Shown: positions 23,395 to 31,439, counted from the first letter of the stretch. The stretch is 37,545 nt of DNA from Bacteroidaceae bacterium (GCA_017483765.1 JAFUVE010000039.1:1-37545); one strand, 5' to 3'. Numbers and translations: made by a program. The notes: generated from the letters alone by a model not told the origin.

Positions 23395-25002
23395 ATGGCA
23401 AGAAAAAGATTATTATTAGGAGACGAGGCAATAGCCCTGGGAGCGCTCCACGCCGGCCTCTCCGGCGTATACGCCTATCCCGGCACCCCCTCCACCGAGA
23501 TCACTGAGTTTATACAGGCCGACCCGCTGGCCAAAGAGCGGAAAGTACACAGCCGCTGGTGCACCAACGAGAAGACCGCCATGGAGGCTGCTCTCGGCAT
23601 GTCGTTCATGGGCAAACGCGCCCTGGTCTGCATGAAGCACGTGGGTCTGAACGTATGTGCCGACCCGTTCGTGAATTCCGGAATCACCGGAGTCAACGGA
23701 GGCGTGGTGGTGCTCGTGGCCGACGACCCGTCCATGCACTCGTCGCAGGACGAGCAGGACAGCCGCTTCTATGGCAAGTTTGCCATGATCCCCACATTCG
23801 AGCCCAGCTCTCAGCAGGAAGCCTACGACATGATGGCCGTGGCATTCGACTACTCAGAGCAGCAGAAACTGCCCGTGCTGATGCGCGTGGTGACACGCAT
23901 GGCACACTCGCGCGCCGCCGTCACTATAGCCGACGAGCCGCGTGAGGAGAACGAGCTGAACTACAACGCAGAGGCCAGCCACTGGGTGCTGCTGCCGGCC
24001 AACGCCCGCAAACGCAACGTGGCCCTCACCAGCCAGCAGGCACAGCTGGAGACCGACGCATGCAATTCAGAATACAACCGCTACGTGGAAGGTACAGACA
24101 AGTCCATGGGCATCATCGCAAGTGGAATCGCCTTCAACTACGTGAATGAGTGCTTCCCGCAAGGCTGCCCCTACCCCATCCTGAAAATATCGCAATATCC
24201 TCTGCCTAAAGCGCTCGTACGCCGTATGTGCGACGAATGCGAGAGCGTGCTTGTCGTTGAGGACGGACAGCCCTTCATCGAGGACATGCTGCGCGGCGTG
24301 ATGGACGGTAACACCGTCGTAAAAGGACGCCTGACCGGAGAACTGCCACGCACTGGCGAGCTCACCCCGGACGTGGTGAAGGCTGCACTCGGACTGCCGT
24401 CCGACGAGACATACAACCCATGCCCGGACGTAGTGCCACGTCCGCCGGCCCTGTGCCAGGGATGCGGACACCGCGACGTGTACACCGCACTCAACAAAGT
24501 GCTGCTGGACTATGAGAACCCGCGGGTATTCGGAGATATCGGCTGCTACACACTCGGATTCCTCCCGCCGTTCCATGCCATTCACTCGTGCGTCGACATG
24601 GGCGCGAGCATCACGATGGCGAAAGGCGCTGCGGATGCAGGACAGTGGCCGGCAGTGGCTGTCATCGGAGACTCCACTTTCACACACAGCGGCATGACCG
24701 GACTGCTCGACGCCATCAACGAGAACGCCAACATCACAGTCATCATCAGCGATAACCTGACCACTGGCATGACCGGAGGACAGGACTCGGCAGGAACGAA
24801 CAAGTTCGAGGCCATTTGCCGCGGACTGGGACTGAGCGACGACCATCTGCACGTGGTGGTGCCGCTGCCCAAGAACATGGAAGAGATCACACGCATCATC
24901 AAGCAGGAAATCGAATACAACGGCACATCCGTCATCATCCCGCGCCGTGAGTGCATACAGACCTTCCAGCGTCACCTCAAACAAAAGAAAAACAAACAAT
25001 AA
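23395..25002 (+). CDS. iorA: Indolepyruvate:ferredoxin oxidoreductase alpha subunit, 535 aa
   Basis: IorA is the thiamine-diphosphate subunit that interconverts arylpyruvates and aryl-CoA plus CO2. The N-terminus MARKRLLLGDEAIALGALHAG and YPGTPSTEI (about residues 29-37) belong to the pyrimidine-binding domain. The C-terminal half has LC354-Q-G-C357-GHRD, GDIGCYTLG (380-388), GDSTFTHSG (425-433) and DNLTTGMTGGQDS, which form the TPP site. Archaeal IorA is longer and ends in a ferredoxin domain with two 4Fe-4S clusters; here the protein ends shortly after IPRREC and has no CxxCxxC motif. The frame is open much further upstream inside GH127, but the family N-terminus and the gap fix the start at 23395. 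iorB follows after 96 bases. Confidence 0.94.
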   Translation: MARKRLLLGDEAIALGALHAGLSGVYAYPGTPSTEITEFIQADPLAKERKVHSRWCTNEKTAMEAALGMSFMGKRALVCMKHVGLNVCADPFVNSGITGVNGGVVVLVADDPSMHSSQDEQDSRFYGKFAMIPTFEPSSQQEAYDMMAVAFDYSEQQKLPVLMRVVTRMAHSRAAVTIADEPREENELNYNAEASHWVLLPANARKRNVALTSQQAQLETDACNSEYNRYVEGTDKSMGIIASGIAFNYVNECFPQGCPYPILKISQYPLPKALVRRMCDECESVLVVEDGQPFIEDMLRGVMDGNTVVKGRLTGELPRTGELTPDVVKAALGLPSDETYNPCPDVVPRPPALCQGCGHRDVYTALNKVLLDYENPRVFGDIGCYTLGFLPPFHAIHSCVDMGASITMAKGAADAGQWPAVAVIGDSTFTHSGMTGLLDAINENANITVIISDNLTTGMTGGQDSAGTNKFEAICRGLGLSDDHLHVVVPLPKNMEEITRIIKQEIEYNGTSVIIPRRECIQTFQRHLKQKKNKQ

Positions 25003-25010
25003 CCATAACA

Positions 25011-25080
25011 TTCCGGAATCTCCGGACAATCTGGAATCTCCAGACCTCCGGAATTTCCGGACAAGCCGGATAATCCGGAA
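25011..25080. repeat. 9-base-period TCCGGA array between iorA and iorB
   Basis: TCCGGAATC, TCCGGACAA, TCTGGAATC and further variants recur at 9-base steps (with one or two slips) and fill nearly the whole gap. Same class as 9327-9381 and 11708-11762, here on the other coding strand. Confidence 0.85.
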
Positions 25081-25098
25081 TAAAAAAAACGAAAACGC

Positions 25099-25671
25099 AT
25101 GAAATCAGACATCATATTATGCGGCGTGGGCGGCCAAGGCATACTCTCTATCGCCACGGTCATCGGAGAAGCCGCCATGAACGAGAACCTATATATCAAG
25201 CAGGCAGAGGTGCACGGCATGTCGCAGCGAGGAGGTGACGTGCAGAGCAACCTGCGCATCTCATCACAGCCCATCAACAGCGACCTCATCGCCAAAGGCG
25301 GCGCCGACGTCATCATATCCATGGAGCCGATGGAGGCTCTCCGCTATCTCCCCTATCTGAGCAAGCAGGGATGGATCATCACGTCGTCAACACCGTTCGT
25401 CAACATCCCGAACTACCCCGACATGGACAAGATCAACGCCGACCTCGACCAGCTGCAAAACGTCATCAAGATTGACATCGAGAGCATGGCCAAGGAGAAC
25501 AACATACCCCGCTCGGCCAACATCATCCTGCTCGGCGCAGCCCAGAAAGCACTCGGCATCGAATACCACAAGCTGGAAGACGCCATACGAAGCATTTTCG
25601 GCCGCAAGGGCGAAGCGGTGGTGGAAGCCAACATCAAGGCGCTGGCACTGGGAAAAGCCATGCAGAAATAA
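25099..25671 (+). CDS. iorB: Indolepyruvate:ferredoxin oxidoreductase beta subunit, 190 aa
   Basis: The gamma-type partner of IorA. The N-terminal nucleotide-like motif DIILCGVGGQGILSIATVIGEA (residues 4-25), EVHGMSQRGGDVQSNLRIS (about 37-55) and the MEPMEALRYLPYL segment (about 75-87) are standard for 2-oxoacid:ferredoxin oxidoreductase gamma domains. The length is normal. It is transcribed with iorA; the intervening array is not a terminator. Downstream lies a 182-base gap of 7-base-period sequence before the aminotransferase. Confidence 0.94.
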   Translation: MKSDIILCGVGGQGILSIATVIGEAAMNENLYIKQAEVHGMSQRGGDVQSNLRISSQPINSDLIAKGGADVIISMEPMEALRYLPYLSKQGWIITSSTPFVNIPNYPDMDKINADLDQLQNVIKIDIESMAKENNIPRSANIILLGAAQKALGIEYHKLEDAIRSIFGRKGEAVVEANIKALALGKAMQK

Positions 25672-25678
25672 CTTTCTT

Positions 25679-25755
25679 AGTTTAATGTGGAATGTTGAAA
25701 GTTTAATGAGGATTGTTTATTGTTGAAAGTTTATAGTTTAATGTTGAATGTGGAA
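25679..25755. repeat. 7-base-period array (AATGTTG/AAAGTTT type) after iorB
   Basis: AATGTGG, AATGTTG, AAAGTTT, AATGAGG, ATTGTTT, ATTGTTG, AAAGTTT and so on follow at a 7-base step over about 75 bases. It closely resembles the array at 29968-30027, and both lead into the same 44-base dispersed repeat. Confidence 0.85.
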
Positions 25756-25796
25756 ATCCAACCTATCAACCACTTCATCCGCATGGCACTCTAAAC
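25753..25796. repeat. 44-base dispersed repeat, copy 1
   Basis: This segment (from GAAATCCAACCTATCAACCA to GGCACTCTAAAC) matches 30033-30076 at about 40 of 44 positions. It contains TCCGCATGGC, the core later repeated in the 50/51-base tandem unit. Confidence 0.85.
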
Positions 25797-25850
25797 CCTC
25801 AACTCTAAACCCTCAACTCTAAACCCTCAACTCTAAACTCTAAACTCAAT
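25790..25850. repeat. 7-base-period array before the aminotransferase
   Basis: CTCTAAA and CCCTCAA alternate at 7-base steps and end three bases before ATG 25854. A 29-base part is identical, in the same orientation to the downstream gene, to the array before the giant surface protein (6191-6230). Confidence 0.9.
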
Positions 25851-25853
25851 AAA

Positions 25854-27161
25854 ATGAAAACCCCTATAGACAAGGCATTGGTGGACGGAATCATCAGCGA
25901 GCTGGGCATCCAGGACTTCGCAAAAGCCACCATACGAGAGGTGAAACTGACTGCGTCGATTGCTGAGAAGAAGTCAGGCGTGGAGTTCATCAAGATGGAG
26001 ATGGGCATACCCGGACTTCCCGCGTCGAAATACGGCGTGGAAGCACAAATCAAGGCACTCGAGAGCGGAATTGCCAACCTCTACCCCAACATACAAGGAC
26101 TGCCAGAACTCAAGCAGGAGGCCTCACGCTTCGTGAAGGCATTCATCGGACTGGACATCAATCCCGAGGGATGCGTGCCCGTGAGCGGAAGCATGCAGGG
26201 CACCTTTGCATCGTTCCTCACCTGCTCGCAGTGCGACAAGAAGAAGGACACCGTACTGTTCATCGACCCGGGATTCCCCGTGCAGAAGATGCAGCTGCAG
26301 GTGATGGGCGTGAAATACGAGACCTTCGACGTATATCATTTCCGCGGAGAAAAACTCGGTCCGAAGCTGGAGAGCTACCTCCAGAACGGCAACATCTGCG
26401 CCATCATCTACTCCAACCCCAACAACCCGTCGTGGATTTGCATGACGGAGGACGAGCTGCAGACCATCGGAACGCTGGCCACCAAGTATGACGCCATCGT
26501 CATGGAAGACCTCGCATACTTCGCCATGGACTTCCGCAAAGACCTCAGCACGCCGTTCCAACCCCCGTTCCAGGCCACTGTGGGAAGATACACCGACAAC
26601 TACATCCTGCTTATCAGCGGCTCGAAGGCATTCAGCTATGCAGGAGAGCGCATCGGAGTGACTTGCATCAGCGACAAGCTCTTCCACCGCCACTTCAAGG
26701 ACCTGGCTGACCGCTACGAAGGACTGCCTTTCGGTCCGGTGTTCTCGACACGTATGCTCTACGCGCTGTCGTCTGGCACCAGCCACTCGGCACAGTTCGC
26801 CATGGCTGCCATGCTCAAGGCTGCCTCCGACGGCATATACGACTTCAGGAGCGACATCAGCGAGTATGCCCGGCGGGCACATAAGCTCAAGGAGATTTTC
26901 TGCCGGCATGGATTCCACGTCGTCTACGACAAGGACCTCGACCAGCCCATCGCCGACGGATTCTATTTCACCATCGGATTCCCGGGCATGACCAGCGGAG
27001 AGCTGGCACACGAGCTCATGTACTACGGAGTGAGCGCCATCAGCCTCGTCACCACAGGCTCAGAGCAGCAAGGGCTGCGCGTATGCACGTCCTTCATCGA
27101 AGACCACCAGTACGCCCAACTGGAAGAGAGAATGAAAATATTTGAGGAGAATTATAAATAA
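25854..27161 (+). CDS. PLP-dependent class I/II aminotransferase, 435 aa
   Basis: The fold-type I aminotransferase pattern is clear: GCVPVSGSMQGTF cofactor-phosphate region (about residues 106-118), YSNPNNPSW (about 189-197), MEDLAYFAMD with the conserved Asp/Tyr pair (about 220-229), and SGSKAFSYAGERIG whose Lys (about residue 261) should bind pyridoxal phosphate. A C-terminal Arg for the carboxylate lies in GLRVCTSF. Position between iorB and two paaK genes suggests that it transaminates aromatic amino acids and arylpyruvates; substrate choice cannot be read from motifs alone, and an aspartate-aminotransferase-type activity is possible. It ends 14 bases before the first paaK. Confidence 0.9.
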   Translation: MKTPIDKALVDGIISELGIQDFAKATIREVKLTASIAEKKSGVEFIKMEMGIPGLPASKYGVEAQIKALESGIANLYPNIQGLPELKQEASRFVKAFIGLDINPEGCVPVSGSMQGTFASFLTCSQCDKKKDTVLFIDPGFPVQKMQLQVMGVKYETFDVYHFRGEKLGPKLESYLQNGNICAIIYSNPNNPSWICMTEDELQTIGTLATKYDAIVMEDLAYFAMDFRKDLSTPFQPPFQATVGRYTDNYILLISGSKAFSYAGERIGVTCISDKLFHRHFKDLADRYEGLPFGPVFSTRMLYALSSGTSHSAQFAMAAMLKAASDGIYDFRSDISEYARRAHKLKEIFCRHGFHVVYDKDLDQPIADGFYFTIGFPGMTSGELAHELMYYGVSAISLVTTGSEQQGLRVCTSFIEDHQYAQLEERMKIFEENYK

Positions 27162-27175
27162 TACAATTAAAAAAA

Positions 27176-28483
27176 ATGATCTACAATCCCGAAATGGAAT
27201 GCATGTCCCGCGAGGATATGCGCAAGCTGCAAAGCGAGAGACTGATAAAGACAGTAAAAAACTGCTACGAGAACGTCCCGTTCTATAAGAACAAGATGGA
27301 CCGTCTTGGACTTAAGCCGGAGGACATCAAGAGCATCGACGACATCGTGAAACTGCCATTTACAACCAAGCACGACCTGCGCGACGAGTACCCCTTCGGA
27401 CTCCAGGCAGTACCGATGACCGACGTAAGAAGAATACACGCCTCATCCGGAACCACAGGAAAACCGGTGGTCGACACCTATACTGACAACGACATCGACA
27501 TGTGGTCAGAAGGTGTGGCACGAGTGATGAGCTGTGCCAACGTAGGCAAAGGCGACATTGTACAGGTGTCCTACGGCTACGGACTTTTCACCGGCGGACT
27601 TGGCGCACATGACGGTGCATCTAAACTGGGAGCTGTGCAGCTGCCCACCTCAGCAGGAAACTCTGAGAAACAAATCATGCTCATGCAGGACTTCGGATCA
27701 ACCGTCCTGGCATGTACGCCGTCCTATGCACTCCACCTGGCCGAGGTGATTGAGCGCAGCGACAAGGTGGACATCAACAAGATGAAACTGCGCGCCGGAT
27801 TCTTCGGCGCTGAGCCATGGACTGAAGGAATGCGCAAAGAGCTGGAGACAAAACTGCACATCAAGGCATACGACATCTACGGACTGACCGAGATGTGCGG
27901 ACCAGGTGTGGGAGGCGAATGTGAGGAGCAGAACGGAACCCACCTGTGGGAAGATATGTTCTACCCCGAAATCATCAATCCCGACACACTCGAGCCATGC
28001 GCGCCAGGAGAGTTCGGAGAGCTCGTGTTCACATCTCTCTGCAAGGAGGCCATGCCTATCATACGCTACCGCACACGCGACCTCACACGGCTCATCTATG
28101 ACCAGTGTCCATGCGGACGTACGGCTGTCAGGATGGACAAGATTCTCGGACGAAGCGACGACATGCTCATCGTTCGCGGTGTCAACGTCTTCCCTTCCAC
28201 TATCGAAGCCATCCTCACGGAGTTCCCGGCGTTCACACCGCAGTATTTCATCACGGTGGACCGCAAGAACAACGAAGATATGTTCGACCTCGACGTGGAG
28301 CTGCGCAACGAGTACTTCTCACCCAACCCGTCGAAGCAGATGCCATTCATCAAGCCGCTCTACGACCGCATCGTCAGCGTGGTGGGAATCAAGCCCAACA
28401 TCCACATCAAAGAGCCTAACAGCATCGCACGCTCCATGGGCAAGGCAAAACACGTCAACGACAAACGTAACTTTCACGGATAA
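27176..28483 (+). CDS. paaK: Phenylacetate-CoA ligase, first paralogue, 435 aa
   Basis: An ANL-family ligase joining an arylacetate to CoA with ATP (AMP-forming). The P-loop motif is S90-S-G-T-T-G-K-P, then YGYGLFTGGLG (about 133-143), the A5 motif YGLTEMCGPGV (235-245) and YRTRDLTRL with the catalytic-domain hinge region, then RSDDMLIVRGVNVFP typical of PaaK. The short (about 435) length is normal for PaaK. It begins after a short A-rich gap behind the aminotransferase and clearly shares its transcript. A second, related copy follows. Confidence 0.94.
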   Translation: MIYNPEMECMSREDMRKLQSERLIKTVKNCYENVPFYKNKMDRLGLKPEDIKSIDDIVKLPFTTKHDLRDEYPFGLQAVPMTDVRRIHASSGTTGKPVVDTYTDNDIDMWSEGVARVMSCANVGKGDIVQVSYGYGLFTGGLGAHDGASKLGAVQLPTSAGNSEKQIMLMQDFGSTVLACTPSYALHLAEVIERSDKVDINKMKLRAGFFGAEPWTEGMRKELETKLHIKAYDIYGLTEMCGPGVGGECEEQNGTHLWEDMFYPEIINPDTLEPCAPGEFGELVFTSLCKEAMPIIRYRTRDLTRLIYDQCPCGRTAVRMDKILGRSDDMLIVRGVNVFPSTIEAILTEFPAFTPQYFITVDRKNNEDMFDLDVELRNEYFSPNPSKQMPFIKPLYDRIVSVVGIKPNIHIKEPNSIARSMGKAKHVNDKRNFHG

Positions 28484-28488
28484 GGAAA

Positions 28489-28518
28489 TTTTGAGGTTTG
28501 AACTTTGAGATTTGAACT
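28489..28518. repeat. 7-base-period array (TTTGAAC/TTTGAGG type) after paaK 1
   Basis: TTTGAGG, TTTGAAC, TTTGAGA, TTTGAAC at 7-base steps directly past the paaK stop. Bases 28519-28616, up to the next array, show nothing else. Confidence 0.75.
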
Positions 28519-28616
28519 GTATAGTCACCATGAATATCGATGGCCAGACTTTTTAATCTCATCGTATTAAATCAAAACTCAGTAATCCTTTCCATGAATT
28601 ATAAGTAATCCTAAAT

Positions 28617-28645
28617 ATCAAAGTTCAAATTTCAAATTTCAAAGT
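28617..28645. repeat. 7-base-period array (AAATTTC type) before paaK 2
   Basis: CAAAGTT, CAAATTT, CAAATTT, CAAAGTA at 7-base steps, ending 5 bases before ATG 28650. Confidence 0.8.
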
Positions 28646-28649
28646 AATT

Positions 28650-29963
28650 ATGGACTACAAATCTGAATACCTGCATCCGCAATACGAGGCACTGAGCCGG
28701 GAAGAGCTGCAGAAACTGCAGCTGGAGCGACTGCAGGCCACCGTCCAGCATTGCATGAACTCACCGTTCTACAAAGCACGGTTCGAACAATGCGGACTCA
28801 AACCGGAGGACATCCAGAGCCTGGACGACATCCGCAAAATTCCTTTCACTACCAAGCAGGACCTGCGCGACACCTACCCGTTCGGCATGGCCAGCGTGCC
28901 ACTGACCAAGTGCGTGCGTCTGCACTCATCGTCGGGCACCACGGGCAACCCCACCGTCATCCTGCACACACAGAAAGACCTTGACGAATGGGCCAACGCC
29001 GTGGCACGGTGCCTCTGGATGGTTGGTCTGCGTCCCGACGACGTGTTCCAGAACTCATCTGGATACGGAATGTTCACCGGCGGACTGGGATTCCAGTATG
29101 GAGCCGAGCGACTGGGCGCGCTCACCGTGCCTGCAGCTGCAGGAAACTCACTCCGCCAGATCAAGTTCATCAAGGACTTCGGCACCACGGCCATCCACGC
29201 CGTTCCAAGCTACGTCACCCGTCTCTACGAGGTGATGCAACAGGAGGGAGTGGACCCTCGGCGCGACACCAAGTTGAAAGTGCTGGCCATCGGAGCTGAG
29301 CCCCACTCTGAAGAACAGCGCAAGCGCATCGAGGACATGCTCGGCGTAAAGGCGTACAACTCATTCGGAATGAGCGAGATGTGCGGACCAGGAGTAGGAT
29401 TTGAATGTAAAGAACAGAATGGTCTGCACTTCTGGGAAGACTACTACATCGTGGAAATCGTGGACCCGGAGACACTCGAGCCTGTGCCCGACGGAGAAAT
29501 CGGCGAGCTCGTGCTCACCACGCTCAACCGCGAGGCCATGCCGCTGCTGCGCTACCGCACACGCGACCTCACACGAGTGCTCGGACGCACTTGTCCCTGC
29601 GGCCGAAACCACATTCGCCTCGACCGCATGAAGGGACGCAGCGACGACATGATGGTGCTCCGCGGCGTCAACATCTTCCCGATCCAGATTGAGAAGATAC
29701 TCATGCAGTTCGATGAGCTGGCAAGCAACTACCTCATCACACTCACCACCGACGACGACAACGACAACATGACCGTGGAAGTGGAGCTCGAGAAGTTCGA
29801 CGACGACTACGCAAAACTCCAAAAGTTGGAGAAAGAGATCCGTCGACGTCTGAAAGACGAGATTCTGCTCACCCCGTTCGTCAAGCTCGTGCCGAAGGGA
29901 ACGCTCCCTGTCAGCGAGGGCAAGGCCGTCAGAGTGGTCGACAAGCGAAAAGTCTATCAATAA
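28650..29963 (+). CDS. paaK: Phenylacetate-CoA ligase, second paralogue, 437 aa
   Basis: The same domain order as the preceding ligase: SSSGTTGNP P-loop (residues 93-101), SSGYGMFTGGLGF (about 135-147), SFGMSEMCGPGV A5 motif (about 238-249), YRTRDLTRVLG and RSDDMMVLRGVNIFP. The two proteins agree closely over most motifs but differ in the substrate-side segments (for example GYGLFTGGLGAHDG against GYGMFTGGLGFQYG), which may mean different aryl acids, such as phenylacetate against indoleacetate or 4-hydroxyphenylacetate. Lys near the C-terminus (GTLPVSEGKAVR) is the expected adenylation lysine. The ACT gene follows after a 330-base repeat-rich gap. Confidence 0.94.
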   Translation: MDYKSEYLHPQYEALSREELQKLQLERLQATVQHCMNSPFYKARFEQCGLKPEDIQSLDDIRKIPFTTKQDLRDTYPFGMASVPLTKCVRLHSSSGTTGNPTVILHTQKDLDEWANAVARCLWMVGLRPDDVFQNSSGYGMFTGGLGFQYGAERLGALTVPAAAGNSLRQIKFIKDFGTTAIHAVPSYVTRLYEVMQQEGVDPRRDTKLKVLAIGAEPHSEEQRKRIEDMLGVKAYNSFGMSEMCGPGVGFECKEQNGLHFWEDYYIVEIVDPETLEPVPDGEIGELVLTTLNREAMPLLRYRTRDLTRVLGRTCPCGRNHIRLDRMKGRSDDMMVLRGVNIFPIQIEKILMQFDELASNYLITLTTDDDNDNMTVEVELEKFDDDYAKLQKLEKEIRRRLKDEILLTPFVKLVPKGTLPVSEGKAVRVVDKRKVYQ

Positions 29964-29967
29964 ATAG

Positions 29968-30027
29968 GTGAAAGATGAAAGATGAAAGATGAAAGTTTAA
30001 AGTTGAAAGTTTAAAGTTGAATGTGGT
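29968..30027. repeat. 7-base-period array (AAAGATG then AAAGTTT type) after paaK 2
   Basis: AAAGATG occurs three times, followed by AAAGTTT and AAAGTTG alternating, then AATGTGG, all at a 7-base step. It resembles 25679-25755. Confidence 0.85.
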
Positions 30028-30032
30028 ATGAT

Positions 30033-30076
30033 GATATCCAACCTATCAACCATCCCATCCGCATGGCACTCTAAAC
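30033..30076. repeat. 44-base dispersed repeat, copy 2
   Basis: About 40 of 44 positions match 25753-25796 in the same orientation. It leads directly into the tandem 50/51-base units. Confidence 0.85.
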
Positions 30077-30090
30077 TTTAAACTAAAAAA

Positions 30091-30293
30091 GGAGTCCGCA
30101 TGGCTCTTTAAACTTTAAACATTCAACTTTAAACTAAAAAAGGGGTCCGCATGGCTCTTTAAACTTTAAACATTAAACTTTAAACTAAAAAAGGGTTCGC
30201 ATGGCTCTTTAAACTTTAAACATTAAACTTTAAACTAAAAAAGGGGTCCGCATGGCTCTTTAAACTTTAAACACTAAACTTTAAACTAAAAAT
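30091..30293. repeat. 50/51-base tandem repeat, four units, before the ACT gene
   Basis: Units begin near 30091, 30142, 30193 and 30243. Each has the core GGGGTCCGCATGGCTCTTT (one unit GGGTTCGC) followed by AAACTTT/AAACATT words at a 7-base step and an A run. The ATG of the ACT gene falls where the fifth core would start. Spacing is 51, 51 and 50 bases. Confidence 0.95.
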
Positions 30294-30722
30294 ATGACCA
30301 TTCATCAGATTTCTATTTTCATAGAAAACCGTTCGGGCACCATGATCAAGGTGCTGAACGTACTGAAGCAGGCGGACGTCGACATCATCGCGTCCACAGT
30401 GGCCGACACGGCAGAATACGGAATCTACCGAATCATCTGCTCCGACCCGAAGAAAGCACATGAGCAGCTGAAGAACGCTGGCATACAGTGCACAATCTCC
30501 GATGTCTTCGCACTCGAGCTCGACAACCTTCCTGGCAAGGCAGCCGACGCAGTCGCCATCTTCAGCGAAGCTGGTATCAGCATCTCCTACCTCTACTCCT
30601 TCCTGCTCAACGGCAAGGGAATCCTGATTTTCCGCACCGACGACAACGAGAAGGCAAAAGCAACCATCAAAGCAAACGGTCTGAAGTACATCACTGAGCC
30701 GAAACTGCCAACCATGGCATAA
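30294..30722 (+). CDS. Tandem ACT-domain protein, 142 aa
   Basis: Two ACT folds: about residues 2-65 (IHQISIFIENRSGTMIKVLNVL) and about 70-136 (ALELDNLPGKAADAVAIFSEAG). The G-x-M/L turn after the first strand of each, where amino acids usually bind, is present. There is no catalytic domain. Stand-alone ACT proteins beside paaK/iorAB are common in Bacteroidetes and archaea and are thought to sense an amino acid; an aromatic ligand is inferred from the context. It is the last gene of the cluster and is followed by a strong terminator. Confidence 0.88.
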   Translation: MTIHQISIFIENRSGTMIKVLNVLKQADVDIIASTVADTAEYGIYRIICSDPKKAHEQLKNAGIQCTISDVFALELDNLPGKAADAVAIFSEAGISISYLYSFLLNGKGILIFRTDDNEKAKATIKANGLKYITEPKLPTMA

Positions 30723-30744
30723 AAGAATCAGAACTTACCTCAAA

Positions 30745-30784
30745 GAGGGTGTGTCAAAATTGACACACCCTCCTTATTTTTTTA
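30745..30784 (+). terminator. Terminator of the aryl-acid cluster
   Basis: GAGGGTGTGTCAA (30745-30757) pairs perfectly with TTGACACACCCTC (30760-30772), followed by CTTATTTTTTT. It lies 22 bases past the ACT gene stop. Confidence 0.93.
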
Positions 30785-30815
30785 TTACTCTATCTATTCG
30801 TTGTGAGTAGGTCGT

Positions 30816-31439
30816 TTACCGCAAAATGTCCCTGATGGCTTCTTGCAGTTTTTCTAAGAATAGGGCGGCATGCTTGCCATCCATCTGAGCGTGATGGAAT
30901 TGGAATGAAATGGTTAGTGATGTCTTACACCAATGGCGTTTAAATTTTCCCCAGGCCAAGAAAGGATTGTTGAAAATACCACAGTATTGGTTGACAATGC
31001 AGTCTAATTCAGTGCCTACCACAGCGGATGTTCCCACAATCACGGCATCCTTGTCATTGATATTTTGACATAACGTACTAGATTCCTGTGTGAGTTTCTC
31101 ATAGTCACGACAAAACTCCGCTAAATGATTACTGTATGGAATATCGCAGTTGCTGATGCCACCCTTCGTATTATCCACAATCACATTGATGGCAATACGG
31201 TCATACTTGAACAGTTTTCCATTTTCTGGCAGCATATAAAACTCCTCAATGTTGCTGGCTGCTTTGCCTATACACCAACATAGGAGCATATTGAATTTCA
31301 AACCTTTTCGCCGGCTTATTTTACGAAGTCGCGTCACGTCGAAGGTCTTGACTAAGGTGACCATTGGCATAGGTGACTTCATCCACATCTCGAATGCTTC
31401 AGCGCGGGTGGTTTCCTTGGGATTGACTTCCTGTTTCAT
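30816..31439 (-). CDS. Chloramphenicol acetyltransferase-like (CatA family) protein, 207 aa
   Basis: The CAT fold acetylates hydroxyl groups using acetyl-CoA in a trimer. The catalytic segment SFQFHHAQMDGKHAALFLEKLQ gives H183 as the base and D187 as the structural Asp. NCDIPYSNHLAEFCRDYEKL (about residues 97-116) is the family's middle segment, and the length (about 210) fits. The usual CAT sequence is HHAVCDG; here it is HHAQMDG, common among chromosomal CAT-like proteins that are not proven resistance enzymes, so resistance should not be assumed. Its ATG overlaps the stop of the upstream zinc-ribbon gene (ATGA), so the two are translationally coupled. Base composition is visibly more A/T-rich than the neighbouring plus-strand operon, hinting at a separate origin. 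Confidence 0.85.
   Translation of the reverse strand: MKQEVNPKETTRAEAFEMWMKSPMPMVTLVKTFDVTRLRKISRRKGLKFNMLLCWCIGKAASNIEEFYMLPENGKLFKYDRIAINVIVDNTKGGISNCDIPYSNHLAEFCRDYEKLTQESSTLCQNINDKDAVIVGTSAVVGTELDCIVNQYCGIFNNPFLAWGKFKRHWCKTSLTISFQFHHAQMDGKHAALFLEKLQEAIRDILR

Noticed and set aside
30816-31439. Acquired chloramphenicol resistance gene
   Set aside because: The catalytic motif is HHAQMDG rather than HHAVCDG and there is no transposon or integron nearby; a chromosomal CAT-like acetyltransferase is the safer call.
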